41,179 nt of DNA from JAHEME01 sp034435035 (GTDB lineage: Bacteria > Chloroflexota > Anaerolineae > Aggregatilineales > UBA3940), in the NCBI GenBank assembly GCA_034435035.1, contig DAOTXW010000044.1:1-41179 (forward strand), in the 5' to 3' direction. Positions 25,335 to 33,462 of the stretch are shown here, one piece after another. The position numbers and the translations under genes were made by a program. Each line of letters starts with the position of its first letter. Position 1 is the stretch's first letter. The notes beneath the pieces were generated by a model, which was not told the DNA's origin, did no database searches, and worked only from the letters and a program-made list of their open reading frames with translations.

Positions 25335-25343
25335 TGGTATGAT
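25335..25343 (+). promoter_or_regulatory. Extended -10 element
   Basis: TG-G-TATGAT fits an extended -10 promoter. It lies about 60 nt before the small reading frame at 25403. The 377-bp gap between rsmH and the saccharopine dehydrogenase-family gene holds only this and that small frame. Confidence 0.4.
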
Positions 25344-25402
25344 ACAGGCAGCACCGCGCCGAGGCGTACTCCGCGCACCGTTGAACTGGCACAGGGTCCA
25401 CC

Positions 25403-25516
25403 ATGAACCGCATCACCTGGCTCCGGGGATGGATCCGGCTGGCCCGCCGCAGCGAGCCGGCCCTGGCCTGCCTGATCCGGCGCAGCACGCGCCCCCTCGA
25501 CGAAAGCCCTGACTAG
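25403..25516 (+). CDS. Possible 37-residue basic peptide
   Basis: ATG 25403 opens a frame of 37 codons ending TAG 25514-25516. It starts MNRITWLRGW and is rich in Arg and Leu. A weak AGGGT lies upstream and an extended -10 lies 60 nt before. It sits where ftsL or other small genes often lie in dcw clusters but shows no resemblance to FtsL. It may be non-coding. Confidence 0.25.
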   Translation: MNRITWLRGWIRLARRSEPALACLIRRSTRPLDESPD

Positions 25517-25671
25517 CGATCTTTGACCTCCTGCGGGCCGGCGCGGCGCGGCGCCCGCCCGCTCTGCGCTTCGCGCCAGGACATCCCGACGATCCATTGC
25601 TGCATCATCGAGTGGCTGACCGCTGTTGGCTGTTGGCCGCCCTGCATATATAACACACAAGGAGAATCCTC

Positions 25672-26889
25672 ATGAAAGTCCTGCTGATCGGCGTGGGCGG
25701 CGTGGGCGAAGCCATCGCCGTCATCGCCAGCAAACGCCCCTGGCTGGAACAGATGGTGCTGGCCGATTTCAACATCAAGCGTGCCGAGGCCGTGCAGGCG
25801 CGGCTGGGCGATAAGGAACGCTTCCCCGTCGAGCGGGTGGATGCCCGCCGCAAGCGCCAGATCATCACCCTGATCCGCAAGCACCGGCCCGATCTGGTCA
25901 TGAACGCGGTCGATCCGATCTTCAATGAAGCCATCTTCGATGCCGCCTTCACAGCGCGCTGCCACTACATGGACATGGCCATGACCCTGTCCACCCCGCA
26001 CCCCACCGACCCGTTCAACAAAGTGGGCGTCAAGCTGGGCGACTACCAGTTTGAGCGCAGCAAGAAGTGGGAGCGCCGCGGCCTGCTGGCGCTGGTGGGG
26101 ATGGGTGTCGAGCCGGGCATGGCGGATGTCTTCGCCCGCTACGCGGAGAAGCACCTGTTTGACGAGATCGACGAGATCGGCATCCGCGACGGGGCCAACC
26201 TGGAAGTGCGCGGCTACGAGTTCGCGCCCAACTTCTCGATCTGGACGACCATCGAGGAGTGCCTGAACCCGCCGGTGATCTATGAGGAGAAGCGCGGCTG
26301 GTTCACCACCGAGCCGTTCTCCGAGCCGGAGGTGTTCACCTTCCCGGAGGGCATCGGCCCGGTGGAGCTGGTGAACGTCGAGCACGAGGAAGTGCTGCTG
26401 ATCCCCCGCTGGGTGAAGGCCAAACGGGTGACGTTCAAGTACGGGCTGGGTGACCGGTTCATCAACGTCCTCAAGACGCTCAAGATGCTGGGGCTGGACA
26501 ACAAGCACCCGATCAACGTCAAGGGCGTCAGGGTGGCCCCGCGCGATGTGGTCGCCGCCTGCCTGCCCGATCCGGCCACGCTGGGCGACAAAATGACCGG
26601 CAAGACCTGCGCGGGGACGTGGGTGCGCGGTCGCAAGGATGGCAAACCGCGCGAAGTGTATCTGTATCAGGTGGCGGATAACCAGACCACCATGCAGAAG
26701 TACGGTGTGCAGGCGGTGGTCTGGCAGACGGCCGTCGGCCCGGTGATCACGATGGATCTGCTGGCGCACGGCGTCTGGCAGGGGAAGGGCGTGCTGGGTC
26801 CGGAAGCGTTCGACCCCGACCCGTTCATGGAGCGGATGCCGCAGTATGACTTCCCCTACGGCATCATGGAGATGGAGCCGCGCAAGTAG
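25672..26889 (+). CDS. Saccharopine dehydrogenase-family protein (LYS9-like)
   Basis: The 405-residue protein has an N-terminal Rossmann nucleotide site MKVLLIGVGGVGEAIA, VMNAVDPIFN, then the substrate-domain signature GMGVEPGMADVFARYAE and ECLNPPVIYEEKRGWFTTEPF. This resembles saccharopine reductase/carboxynorspermidine dehydrogenase-like enzymes, which act at a secondary amine between two amino acids; the substrate is not fixed by sequence. AAGGAGA precedes ATG 25672. It interrupts the division cluster between rsmH and the ftsL-like gene and is probably unrelated to it. Confidence 0.8.
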   Translation: MKVLLIGVGGVGEAIAVIASKRPWLEQMVLADFNIKRAEAVQARLGDKERFPVERVDARRKRQIITLIRKHRPDLVMNAVDPIFNEAIFDAAFTARCHYMDMAMTLSTPHPTDPFNKVGVKLGDYQFERSKKWERRGLLALVGMGVEPGMADVFARYAEKHLFDEIDEIGIRDGANLEVRGYEFAPNFSIWTTIEECLNPPVIYEEKRGWFTTEPFSEPEVFTFPEGIGPVELVNVEHEEVLLIPRWVKAKRVTFKYGLGDRFINVLKTLKMLGLDNKHPINVKGVRVAPRDVVAACLPDPATLGDKMTGKTCAGTWVRGRKDGKPREVYLYQVADNQTTMQKYGVQAVVWQTAVGPVITMDLLAHGVWQGKGVLGPEAFDPDPFMERMPQYDFPYGIMEMEPRK

Positions 26890-26896
26890 CGCCCCG

Positions 26897-26929
26897 GCTC
26901 CCCCCGCGCCGCCGGCGGCGTGGGGGAGG
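26897..26929 (+). terminator. GC hairpin after the saccharopine dehydrogenase-family gene
   Basis: A long imperfect stem around CTCCCCC...GCCGCC and GGCGGC...GGGGGAG begins 8 nt after the stop. A second 10-bp stem follows, AGGGCGCAGG (26940-26949) with CCTGCGCCCT (26969-26978). No T-run is present, so termination efficiency is uncertain. Confidence 0.45.
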
Positions 26930-27009
26930 CTGACCCCGCAGGGCGCAGGCGAACGACCCGGATCGTCCCCTGCGCCCTCCGGCCCCTGCCGCCGGCCATC
27001 CTCCCCGGA

Positions 27010-27040
27010 TTGGCCGTTCGCGGGTGAATGCTGGTATGAT
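27010..27040 (+). promoter_or_regulatory. Extended -10 promoter, probably leaderless (ftsL-like gene)
   Basis: TG-G-TATGAT (TATGAT 27035-27040) lies 6 nt before ATG 27047. A possible -35, TTGGCC (27010-27015), is 19 nt upstream of the -10. No Shine-Dalgarno is present. Confidence 0.5.
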
Positions 27041-27046
27041 AGCAGC

Positions 27047-27595
27047 ATGATTGCGATGCCTCCCGATGATTCGCCCCTGCGGGGTCCGCTGCGGCAGGCT
27101 CCCTGGCGCACCCAGACGCAGATGACCTCATTAGTGCTGGCGACGGTGGTGCTGGTGGCGGTGATCGGCGCATTGTATCTGGCGCAGGCCAGCCGCACCG
27201 CCGCCGCGGGCCGCCGCCTGCAGCAGCTGGAGGCGCAGCGCCAGCAGCTGGAGCAGCAGAACGCCCAGCTGCGGGCAGAGATCGCCGCGCTGCGCTCTGT
27301 GCCGCGCCTGATCCGCGAGGCCGAGGCGCTGGGCTATCGGCAGGCCACCACCGCCGAGATTGAGTACCTGATCGTGCGCGGCGTCGCGCCCCCGGAGCCG
27401 GAGCCGGTTGGCCGGGCCGCCGTGGATGGCGCCGCCCACGGCGGCGCCGCCGAAGCGCCGGCGGACTTCCCTTCCTATGACGAGACGCTGGAAAGCTACC
27501 TGCGCGACCGCTTCGCGGGCTTCCGCGAACAGGCGGCGGATTTTCTGGCCAATACATTCGCCCGCCGGGAGCCGGCTCCGGGCGATGCGCCTTAG
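27047..27595 (+). CDS. FtsL/DivIC-like division protein
   Basis: The 182-residue bitopic membrane protein has a short cytosolic N-terminus, one transmembrane helix (about 28-48) and a Leu/Gln-rich coiled coil (RLQQLEAQRQQLEQQNAQL, about 58-76). It then has the typical '..LIREAEALGYRQ' end of the DivIC fold and a Glu/Pro/Ala linker. FtsL and DivIC/FtsB form a trimer with FtsQ that activates septal cell-wall synthesis. Its place two genes before ftsI supports the role; FtsL and DivIC are hard to tell apart by sequence. Confidence 0.8.
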   Translation: MIAMPPDDSPLRGPLRQAPWRTQTQMTSLVLATVVLVAVIGALYLAQASRTAAAGRRLQQLEAQRQQLEQQNAQLRAEIAALRSVPRLIREAEALGYRQATTAEIEYLIVRGVAPPEPEPVGRAAVDGAAHGGAAEAPADFPSYDETLESYLRDRFAGFREQAADFLANTFARREPAPGDAP

Positions 27596-27628
27596 CGGCG
27601 TGCGGCCCCTCAGGAGACACCAGCCGCC

Positions 27629-28192
27629 ATGAGCAGCAGCGATCTGGAACGCCTGTTTGGCTTCGACGCGGAGGATCTGGCCGCCAACCAGAACGGGGCG
27701 CTCTCCCCCCGGCAGGCGCGCTACTACCGCGATCTGGATATTTCCAGCAATCGCTTCCTGCTGCTGGCCGGGGTCGGGCTGCTGGCCGGCGCGTTCTTCC
27801 TGCTGCGCCGCGCCGTGCCCGCCGTGCTGGCCGGCCCGGCGGACGAAGAGCCGATCCTGCAGCTGGTTTGCGGCGGCGGGCTGATCGTGATCGCCGCCTG
27901 GTTTGTGCGCGGGACTTTCACCCGCATGAATTACACCATCCTGAGCGCCGAAGGCCCGGCGCGGCTGATCGAGACGGCCCGCAGTCCCGGCCCGGGGGCG
28001 TCCCATCAGGACGCCGTCTATCACGAGCTGGCGCTGGGCGACGCGACCTTTCGCATCGAGCGTGACGCCTTCCTGAAGCTGGAGGAGGGCAGGCCGTACC
28101 GGGCTTATTACATCCAGCTGACGCGTCAGAACCGCCCCGACATCATCTCCATCGAGGCGCTGGGAGAAAAGTGGGACCGCCCGCATGAATGA
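27629..28192 (+). CDS. Two-helix membrane protein within the division cluster, unknown
   Basis: The 187-residue protein has an N-terminal cytosolic stretch (SDLERLFGFDAEDLAANQNG), two transmembrane helices (around 43-68 and 78-94) and a C-terminal beta-rich domain (FRIERDAFLKLEEGRPYRAYYIQLTR). It lies between the ftsL-like gene (34 nt before) and ftsI, whose ATG overlaps this gene by 8 bp, which points to coupled translation. AGGAGA is upstream. I recognise no family. A role in septation or wall synthesis is suggested by context only. Confidence 0.72.
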   Translation: MSSSDLERLFGFDAEDLAANQNGALSPRQARYYRDLDISSNRFLLLAGVGLLAGAFFLLRRAVPAVLAGPADEEPILQLVCGGGLIVIAAWFVRGTFTRMNYTILSAEGPARLIETARSPGPGASHQDAVYHELALGDATFRIERDAFLKLEEGRPYRAYYIQLTRQNRPDIISIEALGEKWDRPHE

Positions 28193-29882
28193 AGACCTGC
28201 GCCGCCGCCTGCGCTTCATCGGCCTGATCCTGGCCATCCTGTCCGGGCTGGTCGTCTGGCGGCTGGTATCGCTCCAGTTCTATGTGGATACCGCGTACTT
28301 CGCCGAGACGGCGCTGACCGAGTATCGCTATCAGGTGACCGTCCGCCCGCCGCGCGGCGAGATCTACGACCGGAACGGCGTGCTGCTGGCCACCAACGCC
28401 GTGGAGTACGAGATCGGCCTGTCGCCGGTGCTGATTCTGGACCGGGAAGGCACGGCGCGGGCGCTCTCCGAGGCGATGGGGCTGGAGATCGCCTCGCTGC
28501 TGGCCGATATGTCCAGCCCGCAGCCGTATGTGCTGCTGGTTCGGCCCGCGCCGGCGGCGATGGGCCAGCGCGTGCTGGCGCTTGACCTGGACGGCGTGGT
28601 CGTCACGCCGCTGACCCGCCGCTACTATCCGCACGGCTCGCTGGCGGCCCACGTGCTGGGCTTCGTCAACCTGGATGGGGAGGGTTTCTACGGCATCGAG
28701 GGCTACTATGATGAGCTGCTGGCCGGGCAGGTCGGCGTCGAGGATCAGAGCCGCATCCCCTTTGAGGCCAGCCGCGGCGAGGGCTGGCGCACCGGCTCCG
28801 ACCTGTACCTGACGCTGGACACCGAGGTGCAGTTCCTGGCCGAATCGACGCTGGAGGCAGCCCTGGCCAGCACCGGCGCCCAGAGCGGCACGATCATCGT
28901 GATGGATCCGCGCACCGGCGAGATCCTGGCCATGGCCAGCCGCCCCACCTTCGACCCCAACCGCTTCTTCTCCGAGGAGGCGCGGCGGTTCGTCGATCCC
29001 GCCATCGCGCAGCAGTATGAGCCGGGCAGCACGATCAAGGCGCTGACGATGGCCATCGCGCTGGAAAACGGCGTCGTCTCGCCCGACAGCACTTACGAGG
29101 ATACGCAGGTGCTGGAGGTGGGCGGCATCGAGGTGCGCAACTGGGACAATCAGGGCCACGGCCTCACCTCGATGGTCGATCTGCTGGGTAAGTCGCTGAA
29201 CGTGGGCGCGGCGACGCTCTCGCTGCGCACCGGCCCGACGAAGTTCTATGCCGGGCTGGAGGCGTTCGGGCTGGGCGAGCGCACCGGCATCGATCTGGCC
29301 GGCGAGGCGCCGGGGTCGCTCAAGAAGCCCGGCAACGCCGACTGGTTTGAATCCGACCTGGCGACTAACGCCTACGGGCAGGGGCTGGCGGCCACGCCGC
29401 TCCAGATGATCACCGCCATGGCCGCCATCGCCAACGATGGGCTGCTGCTGCAGCCGCACATGGTGGCGCAGCGGGTGGACGTCCGCGGGCAGGTGACCAC
29501 GCTGGAGCCGTCAGTGGTGGGCCGCGCCATCAGCCCGGAAACCGCCCGCGCCCTGCGCGAGATGCTGGCGACCGCGCTGGAGCGCGAAGCGTCGGCGGCG
29601 CTGGTGCCCGGCTACCGGATCGCCGGCAAGACCGGCACCGCCCAGATCCCGATCCCGGGCGGCTACGACCCCAGCGGCACCATCGCCAGCTTCGTCGGCT
29701 TCGGCCCGCTGGACGATCCGCGCTTCATCGCGCTGATCAAACTCGACCGGCCCACATCGTCCGAGTGGGGGTCGCAGACCGCCGCCCCGATCTTCAGCCA
29801 GCTGGTCTCACGGCTGGTGGTGCTGCTGGAGATCCCGCCTGACGCCGTCCGTCAGGCCATCGCGGACAGCGCCGATGGGTAG
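28185..29882 (+). CDS. ftsI: Peptidoglycan transpeptidase PBP2/FtsI family
   Basis: The 565-residue class B penicillin-binding protein has an N-terminal membrane helix (LILAILSGLVVWRLV) and the PBP dimer domain with RPPRGEIYDRNGVLLAT. The transpeptidase domain has Ser282-T-I-Lys285 in EPGSTIKALT, Ser337-L-Asn339 and Lys482-T-G. It crosslinks septal peptidoglycan and in dcw clusters is usually called ftsI. There is no SpoVD-type PASTA domain. Its start overlaps the two-helix protein gene. The adjacent murD supports the assignment. Confidence 0.93.
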   Translation: MNEDLRRRLRFIGLILAILSGLVVWRLVSLQFYVDTAYFAETALTEYRYQVTVRPPRGEIYDRNGVLLATNAVEYEIGLSPVLILDREGTARALSEAMGLEIASLLADMSSPQPYVLLVRPAPAAMGQRVLALDLDGVVVTPLTRRYYPHGSLAAHVLGFVNLDGEGFYGIEGYYDELLAGQVGVEDQSRIPFEASRGEGWRTGSDLYLTLDTEVQFLAESTLEAALASTGAQSGTIIVMDPRTGEILAMASRPTFDPNRFFSEEARRFVDPAIAQQYEPGSTIKALTMAIALENGVVSPDSTYEDTQVLEVGGIEVRNWDNQGHGLTSMVDLLGKSLNVGAATLSLRTGPTKFYAGLEAFGLGERTGIDLAGEAPGSLKKPGNADWFESDLATNAYGQGLAATPLQMITAMAAIANDGLLLQPHMVAQRVDVRGQVTTLEPSVVGRAISPETARALREMLATALEREASAALVPGYRIAGKTGTAQIPIPGGYDPSGTIASFVGFGPLDDPRFIALIKLDRPTSSEWGSQTAAPIFSQLVSRLVVLLEIPPDAVRQAIADSADG

Positions 29883-29938
29883 CCGCGAACAGCCCCGCCG
29901 GGCGGCTTCCTGGCATCTCTGAACTGATGGGAGTCCCC

Positions 29939-31321
29939 ATGTCTTCCGATCCACTGAGCGGCAGGCGGGTCGTCATCCTGGGGCTGGCGCGGCAGGGCAC
30001 GGCGCTGGCCCGCTGGCTGTGCGGCGTCGGGGCGCGGGTGATGATCAGCGATCTGCGGCCCGCCGAGAAACTGGGCGATGCCCTGCGCGAGCTGGATGGC
30101 CTGCCGGTGACCTGCGTCCTGGGGGAGCATCCGCCCTCGCTGCTGGACGGTGCGGACCTGCTGTGTCCCTCCGGCGGGGTGCCGCTGGACGCGCCGATCG
30201 TGCAGGAAGCCATCCGGCGCGGCATCCCCCTGAGCAACGACGCGCAGATCTTCCTGGAGCGCAGCCCGTGCGATGTGATCGGCATCACCGGCTCGGCGGG
30301 CAAGACGACCACCACCGCGCTGGTCGGCGCGATGCTGGAAGCCGCCGGCAGGCTGCCCTGGGTGGGCGGCAACATCGGCAACCCGCTGATCGCCGATCTG
30401 CCGCACATGAAGCCCGCGGACATCGCGGTGATGGAGCTGTCGAGCTTCCAGCTGGAGATCATGACGGCCAGCCCGCGGGTGGCGGCGGTGCTCAACATCA
30501 CCCCCAACCACCTCGACCGCCACAAAACGATGGCCGCGTACATCGAGGCTAAGGCGCACATCCTCGATCATCAGGTGGTGGGCGACGTGGCGGTGCTGAG
30601 CGCCGACGAGCCGAACGCGGCGGCGCTGGCTCGCCGGGCCACGCAGGAAGTCTCGTGGTTCTCCACCCGGGTGCCCGTCGATGTCGGGGCGTGGCTGGTG
30701 GGCGACCGGCTGGTGTGCCGTCCGGCGTTCACGCTGCCGATGGAGCCGGTCTGCCGGATCGGCGAGATCCCGCTGCGGGGCTTCCACAACGTGGTCAACA
30801 CGCTGGCGGCCTGCGCCATCGCCGGGGCGGCGGGCGCGCCGGTGAGCGCCATGCGGGAGGCGATCCTCGCTTTCCGGCCCGTCGAGCACCGGCTGGAGGT
30901 GGTCGCCACCGTGGACGGGGTGACATACGTCAACGACTCCATCGCCACCGCGCCGGAGCGGGTGATCGCGGCGCTGGAGGCGTACTCCGACCGGCCGGTG
31001 GTGCTGCTGCTGGGCGGGCGCGACAAGGACCTGCCCTGGGGCGATCTGCTGCGGCTGGCGCTGGAGCGCTGCCGGGCCCTCATCACCTTCGGCGAGGCCG
31101 GGCTGATGATCGCCAGCGCGGCGGCGGCGCTGCGGACCGAGCTGGGCGCGGCCACGCCCATCGAGCAGGCCGGCCCGCTGCGCGACGCGGTCAGGCTGGC
31201 GGCGCGGCTGGCCGATCCGGGCGATGTGGTGCTGCTCTCGCCGGGCTGCACCAGCTACGACGCCTACGAGGACTTCGCCGCCCGCGGCGCGCACTTCCGC
31301 GATCTGGTGCGCGGGCTGTAG
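29939..31321 (+). CDS. murD: UDP-N-acetylmuramoylalanine-D-glutamate ligase
   Basis: The 460-residue Mur ligase has an N-terminal UDP-binding domain (RRVVILGLARQGTALARWL), the ATP site GITGSAGKTTTTALVG (Lys122), NITPNHLDRHKTMAAYIEAK, GFHNVVNTLAAC and a C-terminal domain with NDSIATAPERVIAAL and LLLGGRDKDL. It adds D-Glu to UDP-MurNAc-L-Ala in the cytosol. The start is ATG 29939, with GGGAG 5 nt upstream; ATG 29927 is possible but lacks a site. mraY and murE/F, normally between ftsI and murD, are absent here. Confidence 0.95.
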   Translation: MSSDPLSGRRVVILGLARQGTALARWLCGVGARVMISDLRPAEKLGDALRELDGLPVTCVLGEHPPSLLDGADLLCPSGGVPLDAPIVQEAIRRGIPLSNDAQIFLERSPCDVIGITGSAGKTTTTALVGAMLEAAGRLPWVGGNIGNPLIADLPHMKPADIAVMELSSFQLEIMTASPRVAAVLNITPNHLDRHKTMAAYIEAKAHILDHQVVGDVAVLSADEPNAAALARRATQEVSWFSTRVPVDVGAWLVGDRLVCRPAFTLPMEPVCRIGEIPLRGFHNVVNTLAACAIAGAAGAPVSAMREAILAFRPVEHRLEVVATVDGVTYVNDSIATAPERVIAALEAYSDRPVVLLLGGRDKDLPWGDLLRLALERCRALITFGEAGLMIASAAAALRTELGAATPIEQAGPLRDAVRLAARLADPGDVVLLSPGCTSYDAYEDFAARGAHFRDLVRGL

Positions 31322-31343
31322 CGGCCGGCGCCGACCGGGCCGG

Positions 31344-31372
31344 TTGCCCCCGCCGGGCGGATCGGGTACCCT
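31344..31372 (+). promoter_or_regulatory. Putative promoter of the amidase gene
   Basis: TTGCCC (31344-31349), a 17-nt spacer and TACCCT (31367-31372) lie 28 nt before ATG 31401. A GGAGG ribosome site at about 31390 lies between. Confidence 0.5.
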
Positions 31373-31400
31373 ACTCGCATCCCGCCCCTGGAGGCCCGCC

Positions 31401-33104
31401 ATGACCCACGACGCCCCCTACGATCTGGAATCCGTGAAGCTGCCCCGCGCCGGCGGCGGCCTGCTGCGCGCGCTGGTGGCGCTGGCCGAAAGCCCGCTGA
31501 CGCGCCCGGCCCTGCTGCCCTCCCTGCTGGAGAGCGCGGGCGTCACCCGGCTGCGCGCTCTGCAGCTGGACGAGCCGCCCACTTTCTGGCCGCTGTGGCC
31601 CCACGAGGAGGACCATCATGGCGCCCCGGGGGATGGCCCGGAGGCCGTGCCGCCCGCGCCGCCTTCGCCCGGCGCGTTCCGCTTCCGCACCGTGCGGGAG
31701 TATGCCGAAGCCTACCGCAGCGGGGCGATCAGCCCGCTGGAGGTGGCCGAGCGCGCCCTGGCCGCCATCGCCGACAGCGACCGCCTCTCCCCGCCGATGC
31801 GCATCTTCATCGCCAGCTACCGCGATGACGTGCTGGCGCAGGCCGAGGCGTCCGCCGGGCGCTTCCGGGCTGGCCGCCCGCTGAGCGTGTTCGACGGCGT
31901 GCCGGTGACGGTCAAGGACGAGGTGGACATGACGCCGTACCCCACCACCGTCGGCACGAAGTTCCTGGGCAGGGAGCCGGCCCGCGAGGACGCGGCGACG
32001 GTGGCGCGGCTGCGGGCGGCGGGGGCGCTGCTGCTGGGCAAAGCCAACATGCACGAGATCGGCATCACGCCCTCCGGCACCAACCCGCATCACGGAGCGG
32101 CCCGCAACCCGTATGATCCGGGGCGCGACCCCGGCGGCAGCTCCAGCGGGCCGGCGGCGGCAGCCGCAGCGGGCCTCAGCCCGGTGGCGCTGGGCGCGGA
32201 CGGCGGCGGCTCGATCCGCATCCCGGCGGCCTGGTGCGGGCTGGTGGGCCTCAAGCCGACCTTTGGCCGCGTCAGCGAGTTCGGGGCGGCGCCGCTGGGC
32301 TGGAGCGTGGCGCATCTGGGGCCGCTGGCCGGCAGCGCCGAGGATGCCGCCCTGATGCTGGCGGTCATCGCCGGGCCGGACCCCCGCGACGGCCATTCGC
32401 TGTACCAGCCTCCGCTGGCGCTGGACGGCCTCGATGACGGCGACCTGACCGGCGTGCGGATCGGGGTCTACCCGGCCTGGTTCGAGCATGCCACGCCGGA
32501 CATCGTAGCCGCCTGCCGGGCGCTGCTGGACGGGCTGGTGCAGCGCGGCGCCCGGATCGTCGAGATCGCCATCCCGGAGCTGTATCCGGCCTACGTGGCG
32601 CACGGCGTGACCATCCTGGCCGAGATGGCCGCCAACCTGGATCGCTACGATCGCGAGCACCGGCGCGATCTGTCGCTGGTGGCGCGGCTGCCGCTGCAGA
32701 TGATCCGCACCATCAGCCCGACCGACTACCTGCAGGCGCAGCGCGTCCGCACCCGCACCCTCGCGCACTTCCGCCGGGCGCTGGAGCAGGTGGACGTCAT
32801 CGCCACGCCGGCCACGGCCATCACCGCGCCGCCCATCCCGGAGCGGGCGCTGCCGGAGGGCGAATCGCACCTCAGCCAGGTGATCGAGTCGATGCGCTTC
32901 GTCAACCCGGCCAATTTCACGGGGCTGCCGGCGATCAGCGTGCCGGCGGGCTACGATGAGGCGGGGCTGCCGATCGGCCTGCACCTGATGGGCCGGGCCT
33001 GGGAGGAAAAGCTGCTGCTGCGGCTGGCGTATGCCGCCGGGTCGCTGTCGGCGCTCCGCCGGCCGCGGGTCTGGTACGATCTGCTGGGTGACTCCGCCGG
33101 CTGA
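31401..33104 (+). CDS. Amidase signature-family hydrolase
   Basis: The 567-residue protein has Ser/cis-Ser/Lys catalytic blocks: VTVKDEVD (Lys172), PGGSSSGPAAAAAAG (Ser247-249) and GADGGGSIRIPAAWCG (nucleophile Ser271). Later are VGLKPTFGRVS and NFTGLPAISVPAG. It resembles the FAAH/GatA-like branch. The N-terminal 100 residues before the fold (MTHDAPYDLE...) are extra to the core; in some related amidases this part is a targeting or linker region. The true substrate is unknown. The 3' end is tandemly duplicated, changing the C-terminus. Confidence 0.88.
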   Translation: MTHDAPYDLESVKLPRAGGGLLRALVALAESPLTRPALLPSLLESAGVTRLRALQLDEPPTFWPLWPHEEDHHGAPGDGPEAVPPAPPSPGAFRFRTVREYAEAYRSGAISPLEVAERALAAIADSDRLSPPMRIFIASYRDDVLAQAEASAGRFRAGRPLSVFDGVPVTVKDEVDMTPYPTTVGTKFLGREPAREDAATVARLRAAGALLLGKANMHEIGITPSGTNPHHGAARNPYDPGRDPGGSSSGPAAAAAAGLSPVALGADGGGSIRIPAAWCGLVGLKPTFGRVSEFGAAPLGWSVAHLGPLAGSAEDAALMLAVIAGPDPRDGHSLYQPPLALDGLDDGDLTGVRIGVYPAWFEHATPDIVAACRALLDGLVQRGARIVEIAIPELYPAYVAHGVTILAEMAANLDRYDREHRRDLSLVARLPLQMIRTISPTDYLQAQRVRTRTLAHFRRALEQVDVIATPATAITAPPIPERALPEGESHLSQVIESMRFVNPANFTGLPAISVPAGYDEAGLPIGLHLMGRAWEEKLLLRLAYAAGSLSALRRPRVWYDLLGDSAG

Positions 33105-33144
33105 GCGGCGCTCCGCCGGCCGCGGGTCTGGTACGATCTGCTGG
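33051..33144 (+). repeat. 57-bp-period tandem duplication of the amidase 3' end
   Basis: A 37-bp block at 33051-33087 recurs without change at 33108-33144, a shift of 57 bp (19 codons). Each copy encodes ALRRPRVWYDLL and each is followed by a distinct in-frame end and TGA: copy 1 GDSAG, copy 2 AGVLS. The second copy now lies after the stop, in the intergenic space. Confidence 0.85.
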
Positions 33145-33182
33145 CGGGCGTCCTCAGCTGAGCGCGTGCGCGGGACGAAGTG

Positions 33183-33191
33183 TGATACAAT
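33183..33191 (+). promoter_or_regulatory. Extended -10 promoter element of the WYL-Fe-S operon
   Basis: TG-A-TACAAT in an AT-rich patch. The -35 region is not recognisable, as is normal for extended -10 promoters. It lies about 270 nt before ATG 33463. Confidence 0.4.
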
Positions 33192-33382
33192 GAACATTTA
33201 TAGATAACGTTGCCAGCTCGCCTGCGCAGCCTTATCCTGAATTGCTTCCTCCTTCTTCACCCTGGTGTGGCCTGTGATCAGCTGTCGCCCGGAGCGCGGG
33301 CTGGCGAACTGGTGATCGGCGCCACCCGGTCGGATCCCGTCCAGACCGCCCGGGGTGAGCAGATCGCAAAAAACCCGATCGA

Positions 33383-33401
33383 TGTTGCGGTACCTGCAAC
33401 A
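33383..33401. promoter_or_regulatory. 19-bp dyad, candidate autoregulatory operator
   Basis: TGTTGC (33383-33388), a 7-nt spacer and GCAACA (33396-33401) form a perfect 6-bp-arm inverted repeat 61 bp before the WYL-regulator start. A possible -35 TTGCGG overlaps its left arm. WYL and HTH regulators often bind such dyads near their own promoter; binding here is inference. Confidence 0.45.
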
Positions 33402-33462
33402 CGCACACCATACAGTGCGCATGGACAAGGAGCGACGCCTCAGGGCAAGGAGCGGCTAAGAC

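Larger units (their letters stand above)
33105..33462 (+). other. Intergenic leader of the Fe-S/ETF operon
   Basis: The 358-bp gap starts with the spill-over of the amidase duplication. It holds an extended -10 (TG-A-TACAAT, 33183-33191) followed by an AT-rich patch. If that promoter is used, the transcript has a leader of about 265 nt. Downstream is a 19-bp dyad at 33383-33401 and, next to it, CGCAC/GTGCG arms (33402-33406 and 33415-33419). No coding frame with good signals was seen. Confidence 0.5.

Noticed and set aside
25403..25516. Small frame as FtsL in the dcw cluster
   Set aside because: 37 residues without a membrane helix or coiled coil; the FtsL/DivIC-like protein is at 27047.
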